From Stenotrophomonas sp. NA06056 (GTDB taxonomy: Bacteria; Pseudomonadota; Gammaproteobacteria; Xanthomonadales; Xanthomonadaceae): 64,000 bases of DNA. A program made the position numbers and the translations under genes. Positions 1 to 9,157 of this stretch are shown piece by piece; position 1 is the stretch's first letter; each line of letters opens with the position of its first letter. A model generated the notes under the pieces. It saw only the letters and a list, made by a program, of their open reading frames with translations, did no database searches and had not been told where the DNA came from. Location of the stretch: positions 4,081,501 to 4,145,500 of the forward strand of contig NZ_CP054931.1 of NCBI RefSeq assembly GCF_013364355.1, in the 5' to 3' direction.

Positions 1-99
1 ATGGCCGATCAACAGGCCGACCACCGCGCCGAACAGCGGATTGGGCCGGAACAGCAAGGCCCCGGCGATGAAACCGAGCAGTTTTCCGTACCAGCGCAT
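1..99 (-). CDS. djlA: DjlA-type membrane-anchored J-domain co-chaperone, N-terminus only
   Basis: This is the first 33 codons of a minus-strand gene cut by the window edge. The peptide begins MRWYGKLLGFIAGALLF and continues into GAVVGLLIGH. That matches the single N-terminal membrane segment of DjlA proteins (a W/YGK start, then a glycine-rich helix ending GLLIGH). Known members carry a TerB-like middle domain and a C-terminal J domain that stimulates DnaK; neither is visible here. An alternative start a few codons upstream cannot be excluded. The identification rests on one short segment, so the family call is probable rather than certain. Confidence 0.6.
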   Translation of the reverse strand, partial: MRWYGKLLGFIAGALLFRPNPLFGAVVGLLIGH

Positions 100-240
100 G
101 GCGCTCCGGGGTCGGCCGACGAAATGGACGCTCATTTTACGTCACAGCGGGCCCGGACCGCTTTACACTAGGCCGCCCGCTGGTCAGCGGGCCCGCCGGG
201 TCCGTTGGGCAGCCGTATCGACGAAGCCCCAGGAGTGCCC

Positions 241-1167
241 GTGCCAACCACGCTGTTGCAATCCGATCTCCCCGGCCTGCCCTTGCGCCACCGCGGCAAG
301 GTGCGTGATGTGTTCGATATCCCGCGCGAGCGGCTGCCGGCCGGTACCCCACCGGGGGACTACCTCTTGATGGTCGCCACCGACCGCCTGTCGGCGTTCG
401 ACGTGGTCCTGCCCGACCCGATTCCGGGCAAGGGCGAGATGCTCTGCCAGGTGTCCAACTTCTGGTTCGCAAAGACCGCGCACCTGATGCCCAACCACCT
501 GACCGGCATCGATGTGGCCAGCGTGTTGCCCGAAGGCGTGGACGCGGCCCTGTACGCCAAGCGCGCGGTGGTTACCCGCAAGCTGAAGCCGGTACCGGTG
601 GAAGCGATCGCTCGCGGCTACCTGATCGGTAGCGGCTGGAAGGACTACCAGCGCACCGGCAAGGTCAGCGGTATCGACCTGCCCGACGGCCTGCGCCAGG
701 CCGAGCAGCTGCCCGAGCCGATCTTCACGCCCTCGACCAAGGCCGCCGTTGGCGACCATGACGAGAACATCGACTTCGACGCGATGGTGAAGACGGTCGG
801 TGCGGAAATGGCCGAGCGCGTGCGCGACGCCACGCTGCGCATCTACAAGTTCGCCGCCGATTACGCGCGCGAGCGCGGCATCATCCTGGCCGACACCAAG
901 TTCGAGTTCGGTACCGACGCCGACGGTCGCCTGTACATCATGGACGAGATGCTGACGCCGGATTCCTCGCGTTACTGGCCGGCCGACGAGTACGAAGTGG
1001 GCACCAGCCCGCCGAGCTACGACAAGCAGTTCGTGCGCGATTACCTGGAGACGCTGGACTGGGGCAAGACCGCCCCGGGCCCGACCATTCCGGCCGAGAT
1101 CATCGAGCGCACCCGCGCCAAGTACGCCGAGGCGCTGCAGCGCCTGGCCGGAATCAGCGTCGATTGA
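241..1167 (+). CDS. purC: Phosphoribosylaminoimidazole-succinocarboxamide synthase (SAICAR synthetase)
   Basis: PurC catalyses the ATP-dependent condensation of CAIR with aspartate in purine synthesis. The 308-residue product opens with [12 protein letters not shown], the glycine-rich nucleotide-binding hairpin of the family. It also carries [14 protein letters not shown] and [23 protein letters not shown], the substrate and metal-binding strands. Length fits the long proteobacterial form of about 300 residues. I chose the GTG at 241 because AGGAG lies 5 bases upstream; the frame stays open to 205 without a better start. It is followed directly by a factor-independent terminator, so it is probably a single-gene unit. 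Confidence 0.95.
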   Translation: MPTTLLQSDLPGLPLRHRGKVRDVFDIPRERLPAGTPPGDYLLMVATDRLSAFDVVLPDPIPGKGEMLCQVSNFWFAKTAHLMPNHLTGIDVASVLPEGVDAALYAKRAVVTRKLKPVPVEAIARGYLIGSGWKDYQRTGKVSGIDLPDGLRQAEQLPEPIFTPSTKAAVGDHDENIDFDAMVKTVGAEMAERVRDATLRIYKFAADYARERGIILADTKFEFGTDADGRLYIMDEMLTPDSSRYWPADEYEVGTSPPSYDKQFVRDYLETLDWGKTAPGPTIPAEIIERTRAKYAEALQRLAGISVD

Positions 1168-1175
1168 TTCCCCTG

Positions 1176-1207
1176 CGCCCCCGGCCTGGCCGGGGGCGTT
1201 TCATTTT
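1176..1207 (+). terminator. Rho-independent terminator of purC
   Basis: A GC-rich hairpin (CGCCCCCGGCC, TGG-containing loop, GGGGGCG) starts 9 bases after the purC stop and is followed by TTTCATTTT. Confidence 0.8.
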
Positions 1208-1211
1208 GGGG

Positions 1212-1273
1212 GTAGTGCCGGCCGCTGGCCGCCAACCTTGGCCAATCCGCAGCCAGGCATGGCCTGGCTCTAC
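1212..1273. repeat. SMAG/REP-like palindrome pair
   Basis: One GTAG-headed palindrome (GTAGTGCCGGCC at 1212) faces an inverted copy with stem AGCCAGGC/GCCTGGCT ending in CTAC at 1273. The head-to-head arrangement and GTAG/CTAC termini are those of the S. maltophilia SMAG repeats. Confidence 0.75.
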
Positions 1274-1303
1274 TGTCGGCCGTGGCCGGAGTATGCTGGC
1301 CAC

Positions 1304-1789
1304 ATGCAGACCACCACCCAGCTTGCGCGTCCGATCGACCGCTATTTCGCCAGCTACTCCGACGATCACCGCAATGTGGTCAACCAGCGCATCCACGTGG
1401 TGGCGGTACCGGCCATCCTGTGGTCGGTGGTGGCCCTGCTGTGGTGCGTGCCGCCGCTGATCACCTGGTTCCAGTACGGCATCTGGTCGGCGTTCGCGAT
1501 GTTCAGCGCCTGGTGTTTCTACAACAAGCTGTCGCGCCCGCTGGGCATCGGCATGCTCATCCAGTTCTTCGTGTTCGGCTGCCTGTGCCGGCTGCTGGAA
1601 GCGGAAATCGGCCTGCACGATCTGCGCTGGCTGGCGATCGGCGTGTTCGTGGTGGCCTGGATCGCGCAGTTCATTGGCCACAAGTTCGAGGGCCGCAAGC
1701 CGAGCTTCCTGACCGACCTGACCTACCTGCTGATCGGCCCGGCCTGGGTGATGGCCAAGGCCTATCGCAAGCTCGACTGGCGCTACTGA
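1304..1789 (+). CDS. Mpo1-like (DUF962) integral membrane protein
   Basis: The 161-residue product begins MQTTTQLARPIDRYFASYSD and contains DHRNVVNQRIHVVAVPAILW, the N-terminal histidine-containing signature of the DUF962/YGL010w family. Four hydrophobic segments follow. The yeast member Mpo1 is an iron-dependent dioxygenase in 2-hydroxy fatty acid degradation; whether bacterial members share this is not established. I rejected the longer frame from 1238 because its first 22 codons translate a SMAG repeat. No operon partner: purC upstream is terminated and the antiporter operon downstream is 332 bases away. Confidence 0.8.
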   Translation: MQTTTQLARPIDRYFASYSDDHRNVVNQRIHVVAVPAILWSVVALLWCVPPLITWFQYGIWSAFAMFSAWCFYNKLSRPLGIGMLIQFFVFGCLCRLLEAEIGLHDLRWLAIGVFVVAWIAQFIGHKFEGRKPSFLTDLTYLLIGPAWVMAKAYRKLDWRY

Positions 1790-2121
1790 CCTGCGTTCCC
1801 GCACCGACGCCTTCGTTTCCTGAACGGGCAGATGCCATCACCCACGCTGCACGACGCGCCTGCCAGCCTGCCGAGGTGACCTCCTCTCTCTGTACCGCCC
1901 AGCACCGGCGGTCCCTGTGCGACAGGGGCTGCGGTCTCCCTGCGTGGGCGTAGGGTGGGCCCGACAATCCGGCCCTGACGGGTCACCCGCGCGGCATGCT
2001 GCATCGCAGAAAAAATGAATCAGCGCACGTTACATGCAATTGATCGCTGTTCAATGGGTTTCGGCGACATTTGGCAGCCTGTTATGCTCCCTGACCTGCT
2101 CGTGAATCATGGATTCCCTGC
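1790..2121. other. Intergenic region upstream of the antiporter operon
   Basis: The 332 bases hold no convincing gene. AT-rich sequence at about 2010-2090 (AAAAAATGAATC, TTATGCTCC) is the likeliest promoter zone for phaAB, with TATGCT at 2083 as a possible -10, but no good -35 is at the right distance. Confidence 0.4.
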
Positions 2122-4950
2122 ATGCTCCCCAGCCTGCCCCTGCTGCTGGCCCTGCCGTTCCTCATGGCAGTGGCCGTTGCCGCCTTCCCCCGTAGTTCGC
2201 GCTCGACTGCTGCCTGGCTGGCGGCGCTGGCGCCGTTGGGCGGGCTGGCGATCCTCGCCTGGCTGACGCCATCGGTGCTCGATGGCCAGGTGGTGCGGAC
2301 GATGGTGCCGTGGCTGCCGCAGATCGGCCTGGACTTCACCCTGCGCCTGGATGGCCTGGCCTGGATGTTCGCCGGGCTGGTGTTGGGCATCGGCGCACTG
2401 GTGGTGCTGTATGCGCGCTACTACCTGAGCAGCCAGGACAACGCGCACCGCTTCTATACCTACCTGTTGCTGTTCATGGGCGCCATGCTGGGCATGGTGC
2501 TGTCGGGCAACCTGTTGTTGCTGATGGTCTTCTGGGAAATGACCAGCATCAGCTCGTTCCTGCTGATCGGTTTCTGGTCGCATCGCCAGGACGCCCGCGA
2601 GGGCGCGCGGATGGCGCTGGTGATCACCGGCGGCGGCGGCCTGGCCCTGCTGGGCGGCGTACTGCTGATCGGCCGCATCGTCGGCAGCTTCGATCTGGAC
2701 GTGGTGCTGGCCGCCGGCGAGCAGATCCGCGCCAGTGCGCTGTACCCGTACGCGCTGTTCCTGGTGCTGGCCGGCATCTTCACCAAGAGCGCGCAGTTCC
2801 CGTTCCACTTCTGGCTGCCGCACGCGATGGCCGCGCCCACCCCGGTGTCGGCCTACCTGCACTCGGCCACCATGGTGAAGGCCGGCGTGTTCCTGCTGGC
2901 GCGCCTGCACCCGGCGCTGGCCGGCACCGATCTGTTCTTCTACACGGTCAGTGGCATTGGGGCGCTCACCCTGCTGATCGGTGCCTGGAACGCGATCTTC
3001 CAGCATGACCTGAAGGGCCTGCTGGCCTATTCGACGATCTCGCACCTGGGCCTGATCACCCTGCTGTTCGGCCTGTCCACGCCGATGGCGGTGGTGGCCG
3101 GCGTGTTCCATATCCTCAACCACGCCACGTTCAAGGCCTCGCTGTTCATGGCCGCCGGCATCATCGACCACGAAACCGGCACCCGCGACATGCGCAAGCT
3201 GGGCGGGCTGCGCAAGCTGATGCCGTTCACCAGCGCGCTGGCCATCATCGCCTCGCTGGCGATGGCCGGCATCCCGCTGCTCAACGGCTTCCTGTCCAAG
3301 GAAATGCTCTTCGCCGAAGCACTCTCGGCCGGTGGCACCGACGCCATGCGCACGGCCGTGTCGATCGCCGCGCTGCTGGCCGGCGTGTTCGGCGTGGCCT
3401 ACAGCCTGCGCTTCGTGCACGACACGTTCTTCGGCAAAGGCCCGCATGATCTGGACCGCGTGCCGCACGAGCCGCCGCGCTGGATGAAGGTACCGGTGGA
3501 AATCCTGGTGGTGATCTGCGTGGCGGTGGGTATCGCCCCGGCACTGACGGTGGCGCCGGTACTGCACGCGGCAGCGGCCTCGATCCTCGGCAGCGCGATG
3601 CCCGAGTACAACCTGTCGGTGTGGCATGGCTTCAACCTGCCGCTGGCGATGAGCGCGATCGGCGTGGTCGGTGGCGTGGCCCTCTATTTCGGCCTGCGCA
3701 AGCTGATCAACCTGCATGGCGTGACCAACACCACGCCGGGGCGCAACGTCTTCCACCACCAGCTGGACCTGCTGTCGGCCGCTGCGCAGCGGTTGACCGC
3801 CGGCATCGCCAACGGCAGCCTGCAGCGCATGCTGCTGGGTCTGGTGGTGGTGGCCATCGTGGTGGGCGCCGCGCCCCACATCGTCAACCCAGTCTCGCCG
3901 CAGTGGACGAAACCGCAGCCGATCCCGTTGCTGGGCTGGGCACTGTGGCTGGTGATGATGTCCTGCGCGGCAGCGACGCTGCGCATGTACAAGCAGCGCC
4001 TGCTGGCGGTGCTGCTGGTCGGCGGCGTGGGCCTGATGGTGGCGCTGACCTTCGTGTTCCTGTCCGCACCGGACCTGGCGCTGACCCAGCTGCTGGTGGA
4101 GATGGTGACCCTGGTGCTGATGCTGCTGGGCATGAACTACCTGCCCGCACAGTCCGGCCCGGAGCGGCCGCGCTGGCGCAAGCGCCGTGATGCCCTGATC
4201 GCCATCGTCGCCGGTGCCGGCCTTGGCGCGCTGGCCTACAGCGCGATGACCCTGCCGCCCAACACCATGGCCGGCGAGCTGCTCGCCCGCGCGTTGCCCG
4301 AGGCGTACGGCCAGAACGTGGTCAACGTGATCCTGGTCGACTTCCGCGGCTTCGATACTTTCGGCGAGATCACCGTGTTCGGCATCGCCGCGCTGGTGGT
4401 GCACGCGCTGCTGCGGCGCACGCGGATGGCGCCGGAGCAGATCATGCCCGGCCCGCCGATCAAGCTGCCGGTGCCGGCCGATCTGGCGCAGATCATGTTC
4501 CCGCTGACCCTGACGGTCTCCATCTTCCTGTTCCTGCGCGGCCACAACGCGCCGGGCGGCGGCTTCATCGCGGGCCTGGTGCTGGCCGTGCCGCTGCTGA
4601 TCCAGTACGTGATCCAGGGCACGGCATCGGTGGAGTCGCGCTTCGGCTTCGACTACATCCGCTGCATCGGCACCGGCCTGCTGATCGCCATCCTCAGCGG
4701 CGCCGCCTCGATGCTGTTCGGCGTGCCGTTCCTGACCAGTGGCCACTTGGACCTGCACCTGCCGCTGATCGGCGAGGTACCGCTGGCCAGCGCGATTGGT
4801 TTTGATATCGGCGTGTACCTGGTGGTGTTCGGCGGCGCGATGCTGATGCTGTCGATGATGGCCACCGTCAAACCCTCGCGGACGCGCACCGCGCGCAAGG
4901 GCGAGATCGACCTGCAACGCCGCTCGGCACGAACGGGGGAGATGCACTGA
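2122..4950 (+). CDS. phaAB: Monovalent cation/H+ antiporter subunit A fused to subunit B
   Basis: This is the large subunit of the multi-subunit Mrp/Mnh/Pha antiporter, which exports Na+ (or K+) in exchange for protons across the inner membrane. The 942-residue product has about 20 membrane segments. Residues 1-500 are NuoL/ND5-like proton channel, with KSAQFPFHFWLPHAM and the HSATMVKAG segment. The C-terminal 180 residues match MnhB, with FLRGHNAPGGGFIAGLVLA. The A-B fusion is the gamma-proteobacterial form, and no separate B gene is present. Its stop overlaps the start of phaC (TGATG), the first of a chain of overlaps implying translational coupling through phaG. Confidence 0.93.
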   Translation: MLPSLPLLLALPFLMAVAVAAFPRSSRSTAAWLAALAPLGGLAILAWLTPSVLDGQVVRTMVPWLPQIGLDFTLRLDGLAWMFAGLVLGIGALVVLYARYYLSSQDNAHRFYTYLLLFMGAMLGMVLSGNLLLLMVFWEMTSISSFLLIGFWSHRQDAREGARMALVITGGGGLALLGGVLLIGRIVGSFDLDVVLAAGEQIRASALYPYALFLVLAGIFTKSAQFPFHFWLPHAMAAPTPVSAYLHSATMVKAGVFLLARLHPALAGTDLFFYTVSGIGALTLLIGAWNAIFQHDLKGLLAYSTISHLGLITLLFGLSTPMAVVAGVFHILNHATFKASLFMAAGIIDHETGTRDMRKLGGLRKLMPFTSALAIIASLAMAGIPLLNGFLSKEMLFAEALSAGGTDAMRTAVSIAALLAGVFGVAYSLRFVHDTFFGKGPHDLDRVPHEPPRWMKVPVEILVVICVAVGIAPALTVAPVLHAAAASILGSAMPEYNLSVWHGFNLPLAMSAIGVVGGVALYFGLRKLINLHGVTNTTPGRNVFHHQLDLLSAAAQRLTAGIANGSLQRMLLGLVVVAIVVGAAPHIVNPVSPQWTKPQPIPLLGWALWLVMMSCAAATLRMYKQRLLAVLLVGGVGLMVALTFVFLSAPDLALTQLLVEMVTLVLMLLGMNYLPAQSGPERPRWRKRRDALIAIVAGAGLGALAYSAMTLPPNTMAGELLARALPEAYGQNVVNVILVDFRGFDTFGEITVFGIAALVVHALLRRTRMAPEQIMPGPPIKLPVPADLAQIMFPLTLTVSIFLFLRGHNAPGGGFIAGLVLAVPLLIQYVIQGTASVESRFGFDYIRCIGTGLLIAILSGAASMLFGVPFLTSGHLDLHLPLIGEVPLASAIGFDIGVYLVVFGGAMLMLSMMATVKPSRTRTARKGEIDLQRRSARTGEMH

Positions 4951-5327
4951 TGGAACTGGCCCTGGCCTCTGCGATCGGCGTGCTGACCGCCATCGGCATC
5001 TACCTGCTGCTGCGCGCGCGCAGCTTCGATGTGATCCTCGGCATGACCTTCCTGTCCTACGCCACCAACCTGCTGATCTTCGCCGGTGGCCGCGTGGTGC
5101 AGGGCAAGGCGCCGGTGCTGCAGGATGGCGTGGAAAGCCACCTGGGCAACTACACCGATCCGCTGCCGCAGGCCCTGGTGCTGACCGCCATCGTCATTGC
5201 CTTTGCGATGACCGCGGTCAGCATCGTGCTGGCCATGCGCAGCCGCAGCGACAACCACAGTGACCATGTGGACGCGCACGAACCGGACGACGATGCACCG
5301 CCGCGCCGGGGCGAGGACCGCGCATGA
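4950..5327 (+). CDS. phaC: Monovalent cation/H+ antiporter subunit C
   Basis: The 125-residue NuoK-like subunit has three membrane helices, with GVLTAIGIYLLLRARSFDVI at the start and LPQALVLTAIVIAFAMTAV near residue 70, the MnhC signature. The charged tail (HSDHVDAHEPDDDAPP) is probably cytoplasmic. It forms part of the proton path between subunits A and D in known complexes. The start overlaps the phaAB stop by one base, and the stop overlaps phaD by four. Confidence 0.92.
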   Translation: MELALASAIGVLTAIGIYLLLRARSFDVILGMTFLSYATNLLIFAGGRVVQGKAPVLQDGVESHLGNYTDPLPQALVLTAIVIAFAMTAVSIVLAMRSRSDNHSDHVDAHEPDDDAPPRRGEDRA

Positions 5328-6859
5328 ATCATCTGGTGATCCTGCCGATCCTGGTACCGCTGCTCGGCGCTGCACTGTCGCTGTTCGTCGAACACCGCCG
5401 CTATGGACCGAAGGTGCAACGCGCCGTCGCGTGGACATCGCTGGCCGCGTTGGCGGTGGTGGTCGGCCTGTTGTTTGCCGACACCGCGGGCGGCGACATC
5501 CGCGTGTATCTGCTGGGCGACTGGCCGTCGCGGCTGGGCATCGCGCTGGTGGCCGACCAGTTGTCCGCATGGATGCTGCTGACCACCCTGCTGCTGGCCA
5601 TTCCCTGCCTGCTGCATGCGTGTTCGGGATGGGACCGCCGCGCACCGCACTTCCATGCGCTGTTCCAGTTCCAGCTGGTGGGCCTCAACGGCGCCTTCCT
5701 GACCGGCGACATCTTCAACCTGTTCGTGTTCTTCGAGGTGATGCTGATCGCCTCCTACGGCCTGCTGCTCAGTGGCGGCCGTGGCCTGCGCATGCGCATC
5801 GGCCTCCACTACGTGGTGTTCAACGTCACCGCCTCGACCCTGTTCCTGATCGCACTGGGCCTGCTGTACGCCTCGCTGGGGTCGTTGAACATGGCCGAGC
5901 TGTCGCAGCGCATTGCCGAGGTGCCGCCCGCGCAGCTGACCCTGGTGAAGGCGACGATGGGCCTGCTGTTGCTGGTGTTCTGTGCCAAGGCCGCGCTGAT
6001 GCCGCTGTACCTGTGGCTGCCCGAATCGTATGCGCGTGCACCGGCGGCGGTAGCGGCGCTGTTCGCGATCATGACCAAGGTGGGCCTGTATGCCGTGCTG
6101 CGCATCCAGATGCTGTGGTTCGGCGAGGATGCGGGTGCGATGGCCGGCTACGGCCGCGACTGGCTGCTGTGGGCCGGCGTAGCGACGCTGGTGCTGGGTG
6201 GCCTGGGCGCGTTGGCCGCAGCGCGCCTGCGCGTGTTGATTTCGTATCTGGTGATCGTCTCGGCGGCGACGCTGTTCATCGCGTTCTCTGCCGGCACGCC
6301 GAAGGTGCTGTCTGCCGGCCTGTACTATCTGCCGCACAGCAGCTTCGTCGCCGCCGCACTGTTCCTGGTCGCCGACCTGATCCGACGCCGCCGTGGCGGC
6401 GCCAGCGACCGCAAGGAAGTGATCGCACCGATGCCCGGCAAGGAGACGCCTGCGGTGCTGTTCCTGATCGCGGCAGTGTCGGTGGCCGGCCTGCCGCCGC
6501 TGTCCGGCTTCCTGGCCAAGGCCGCGCTGTTGGCCGGCATGCCCGCCCAATACACCGGCGCGGTGTGGACGGCAGTGCTGGTCAGCAGCCTGCTGGTGAT
6601 CATGGGTCTGACCCGTGGTGGCATCCGCCTGTTCTGGCGCGTGCCGCTGCCCGATCCCGATGCACCGCCGCCACGCAAGGCACCGCTGCGCCGTGTGGAG
6701 CTGTTTGCCGCCTGCATCCTGCTGGCCTACGGCATCGGCATGACGCTGTTCGCTGCGCCGCTGATGCAGCACACCGACGCCATCGCCACCCAGCTGCTGC
6801 AGCCGGGCGATTACGTGCAGCAGTTGCGCGCGACCACGCCGGAGATCCGCCAGCCATGA
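5324..6859 (+). CDS. phaD: Monovalent cation/H+ antiporter subunit D
   Basis: This is the second antiporter-like (NuoM/NuoN-type) proton channel subunit of the complex, 511 residues and about 14 helices. Visible family marks are LTGDIFNLFVFFEVMLIASY, AKAALMPLYLWLPESYARAP (conserved lysine and proline of the channel) and SVAGLPPLSGFLAKAAL. It is translated from an ATGA overlap with phaC and ends in an ATGA overlap with phaE. Length and helix count are normal for the family. Confidence 0.93.
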   Translation: MNHLVILPILVPLLGAALSLFVEHRRYGPKVQRAVAWTSLAALAVVVGLLFADTAGGDIRVYLLGDWPSRLGIALVADQLSAWMLLTTLLLAIPCLLHACSGWDRRAPHFHALFQFQLVGLNGAFLTGDIFNLFVFFEVMLIASYGLLLSGGRGLRMRIGLHYVVFNVTASTLFLIALGLLYASLGSLNMAELSQRIAEVPPAQLTLVKATMGLLLLVFCAKAALMPLYLWLPESYARAPAAVAALFAIMTKVGLYAVLRIQMLWFGEDAGAMAGYGRDWLLWAGVATLVLGGLGALAAARLRVLISYLVIVSAATLFIAFSAGTPKVLSAGLYYLPHSSFVAAALFLVADLIRRRRGGASDRKEVIAPMPGKETPAVLFLIAAVSVAGLPPLSGFLAKAALLAGMPAQYTGAVWTAVLVSSLLVIMGLTRGGIRLFWRVPLPDPDAPPPRKAPLRRVELFAACILLAYGIGMTLFAAPLMQHTDAIATQLLQPGDYVQQLRATTPEIRQP

Positions 6860-7362
6860 CCGCCAAGCGTTCCCCGATCCGCCGCCTGCTGCCCTCGCCC
6901 GCGCTGAGCGTGATGGTGGTGGTGTTCTGGCTGCTGATGTCCGACAGCTTCACGCTCGGCCAGTTCCTGCTGGGCCTGATGCTGGGCGTGGTGATTCCGT
7001 TGTTTGCTGCGCGCCTGGACCGCGAGTTCGCCCGCATCGGCACCCTGCGGCCGCTGCCGAAGCTGCTGTTCGTGACGCTGTGGGACATCCTGATGTCCAA
7101 CATCCGCGTGGCCATCCAGGTGCTGGGCCCGGAAAAGAACATCCACCCCGGTTTCATCTGGCTGCCGCTGGACATCGCCAACATCCACGGCATCGCCGCG
7201 CTGACCAGCATGATCACCCTGACCCCTGGCACGGTGTCGGCCGCGCTCAGCGACGACCGCAGGTTCCTGCTGGTGCACGTGCTGCACCTGGACGACCCGC
7301 AGGCGCTGATCGACACGATCAAGCGCCGTTATGAAGCCCCGTTGATGGAGATCTTCCCATGA
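6856..7362 (+). CDS. phaE: Monovalent cation/H+ antiporter subunit E
   Basis: The 168-residue MnhE-family subunit has two N-terminal membrane helices (LSVMVVVFWLLMSDSFTLGQ, LLGLMLGVVIPLFAARL) and a cytoplasmic domain. The domain carries the family motif ALTSMITLTPGTVSAALSDD and ends HVLHLDDPQ...RRYEAPLMEIFP. Its start is the ATG at 6856, overlapping the phaD stop; the same frame is open further upstream but only inside phaD. The function of E within the complex is accessory and not mechanistically settled. Confidence 0.92.
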   Translation: MTAKRSPIRRLLPSPALSVMVVVFWLLMSDSFTLGQFLLGLMLGVVIPLFAARLDREFARIGTLRPLPKLLFVTLWDILMSNIRVAIQVLGPEKNIHPGFIWLPLDIANIHGIAALTSMITLTPGTVSAALSDDRRFLLVHVLHLDDPQALIDTIKRRYEAPLMEIFP

Positions 7363-7643
7363 CTGGATTCCAGATCATCCAGACCACCCTGGTGGTATGC
7401 ATGCACGTGGTCGGCCTGGCCATGCTGCTGGCCACCTGGCGCCTGCTGCGCGGGCCGACCGTGCCTGACCGCATCCTGGCACTGGATACGCTGTCGGTGA
7501 CCGCCATCGCCGAGCTCATGCTGTTCGGCATGTACCTCAATTCGGCGATCTACTTCGAGGCGGCACTGATCATCGCCATGCTCGGCTTCGGCAGCACCGT
7601 GGTGCTGAGCAAGTTCGTGCTGCGCCGGGACATCGTCGAATGA
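7359..7643 (+). CDS. phaF: Monovalent cation/H+ antiporter subunit F
   Basis: The 94-residue MnhF subunit has three hydrophobic helices. The motif RLLRGPTVPDRILALDTLS after helix one is diagnostic, and AALIIAMLGFGSTVVLSKFV forms the last helix. It overlaps phaE and phaG by four bases each. Confidence 0.92.
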   Translation: MTGFQIIQTTLVVCMHVVGLAMLLATWRLLRGPTVPDRILALDTLSVTAIAELMLFGMYLNSAIYFEAALIIAMLGFGSTVVLSKFVLRRDIVE

Positions 7644-8026
7644 TCACCTTCATCCAGATCGCGCTGTCGATCCTGCTGCTGTTCGGCTGCTTCTTCATCC
7701 TGGTCGGCGCACTGGGCCTGGTGAAACTGTCCACCTTCTTCAAGCGCCTGCACGCACCGACCAAGGCCAGCACGCTGGGCGTGGGCTGCGTGCTGGTGTG
7801 CTCGGTGTGTTACCACATCTTCCTAGGCCAGGACCCGCAGCCGCGCGAGCTGCTGATCACCGTGTTCCTGTTCATCACCGCACCGATCAGCGCGCACCTG
7901 ATGGCCAAGGCCGCGCTGTCGCTGCTGATGGAAACGCGCCCCACTCTGCCGGGCAACGAGCGTGCGGAAGAAGAGCAGTTGCCGCCGCCGGAACCGGAGC
8001 GGGAAGAGGAAACCACCACGCGTTGA
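7640..8026 (+). CDS. phaG: Monovalent cation/H+ antiporter subunit G
   Basis: The 128-residue MnhG subunit closes the operon. It has three membrane helices, the family signature GLVKLSTFFKRLHAPTKAST after helix one, and ITAPISAHLMAKAAL in helix three. The acidic C-terminal tail (ERAEEEQLPPPEPEREEE) is long for the family and probably cytoplasmic. No terminator hairpin with a T-run follows; SMAG repeats start within 40 bases. Confidence 0.92.
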   Translation: MITFIQIALSILLLFGCFFILVGALGLVKLSTFFKRLHAPTKASTLGVGCVLVCSVCYHIFLGQDPQPRELLITVFLFITAPISAHLMAKAALSLLMETRPTLPGNERAEEEQLPPPEPEREEETTTR

Positions 8027-8063
8027 CGGTGGGTGCCGACCGTTGGCCGGCAAGGTACCAACC

Positions 8064-8113
8064 GCATCCACGCATGGCGTGGCCCTACTGTAGAGCCGAG
8101 CCCACGCTCGGCT
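8064..8113. repeat. Two adjacent SMAG repeats in opposite orientation
   Basis: An inverted copy (GCATCCACGCATGGCGTGG... ending CTAC at 8088) abuts a forward copy GTAGAGCCGAGCCCACGCTC from 8090. They lie between the convergent ends of phaG and the CaCA exchanger gene. A related palindrome (GGTGCCGACCGTTGGCCGGCA) precedes them near 8033. Confidence 0.8.
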
Positions 8114-8118
8114 GGGCG

Positions 8119-9084
8119 TTACAGCGCCGGTGCACCTACCAGCAGCAGCTCCAGCAAGAACCACGCCACGAACGCCCCCAGCAGCACCGCACCTTCAATG
8201 CGGCTGATGCGCAGGTCGCCGCGCAGCATCGGATACAGCACCAGGGCGAGGGCCAGCAGCGCCGGTAGTTCAAGGCGTACGAACGAAGCAGGCAGCGCCA
8301 ACGGCTGCAGCAGCCCCATCGCACCGATCACCAGCATCAGGTTGACCGCGCTGGAACCGAGCACGTGGCCCAGCACCATGTCGCCGTGACCACGGCGCGC
8401 CGCCGCGACGGCGGCTGCCACCTCCGGCAATGCAGTGCCGATCGCCACCGGCAGCAGGCCGACCAGCAGCGGTGTCCAGCCCAGAGCGGCGCCGAAATCA
8501 GCAGCAGCACCGACCACCAGGCGCGCACCCCAGTACAGGGCCACGCCAGCAAACAGCACGCGCAACACGTTCAATGGCAGGCTGGTGCGGCTCAGTGCCG
8601 ATTCGGCGATGAGCGCCTGTACCTCAGCGCTTTCATGGCGCCCGCGTCGCAGCAGCAGGAACTGCACCACCACGAAGCCAGCCAGCAGCACGCCCGCCTC
8701 CCAGCGCAGCAAGCGGCCATCAAGCCCGAACACGATCAGCAGCAGGCCGGCGGCCAGCAACGCCCACCACAGCACCGTCTGCAGGCGAGCACGCAACAAC
8801 AACGGCGCAGCAATGGCAGCCACCGCCAGGGTCAGGCCGAGGTTGACCACACTGCTGCCAACGGCGTTGCCCAAGGCCAGCTCCGGCTGGCCCACCACCA
8901 GCGCGCGGGCGTTGACCGCCAGTTCCGGCAGCGAGGTGGTGATGCCCAGCAACAGCAGGCCCGCAGTGAATGCGCTGGCGCCGAAGCGCTGCGCCAGGCC
9001 GGAAACGGCCTTGACGATGGAGTCCCCGCCCAGGGCCAGCAACAACAGGCCAAGCAGGAACCAGACAATGGCAATGGCGATCAT
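8119..9084 (-). CDS. Sodium/calcium exchanger family (CaCA, YrbG-like) membrane protein
   Basis: The 321-residue protein has about 10 membrane helices in two homologous halves. The alpha-1 repeat reads LLLGITTSLPELAVNARALV with GNAVGSSVVNLGLTL. The alpha-2 repeat reads VAIGTALPEVAAAVAAARRG with GHVLGSSAVNLMLVIG. These GT(S/A)LPE and G(N/H)xxGSSxxN motifs form the cation site of K+-dependent and bacterial Ca2+/Na+ exchangers. The exact ion is unknown. The gene stands alone, convergent with the pha operon. Confidence 0.88.
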   Translation of the reverse strand: MIAIAIVWFLLGLLLLALGGDSIVKAVSGLAQRFGASAFTAGLLLLGITTSLPELAVNARALVVGQPELALGNAVGSSVVNLGLTLAVAAIAAPLLLRARLQTVLWWALLAAGLLLIVFGLDGRLLRWEAGVLLAGFVVVQFLLLRRGRHESAEVQALIAESALSRTSLPLNVLRVLFAGVALYWGARLVVGAAADFGAALGWTPLLVGLLPVAIGTALPEVAAAVAAARRGHGDMVLGHVLGSSAVNLMLVIGAMGLLQPLALPASFVRLELPALLALALVLYPMLRGDLRISRIEGAVLLGAFVAWFLLELLLVGAPAL

Positions 9085-9157
9085 CGAGCACTCCCCAGCG
9101 GTCGTGGCGCGATTCTACGCTCGGCCCACCCGCTGCGGGTGAGCCGAGGATGGCGGA

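Noticed and set aside
1238-1303. N-terminal extension of the Mpo1-like protein
   Set aside because: The extra codons translate a SMAG repeat, and the family begins at the ATG at 1304.
2107-4947. A 946-codon open frame opposite phaAB
   Set aside because: It is rich in His, Gln and Arg, typical of antisense frames in high-GC codon-biased genes; the plus-strand antiporter is certain.
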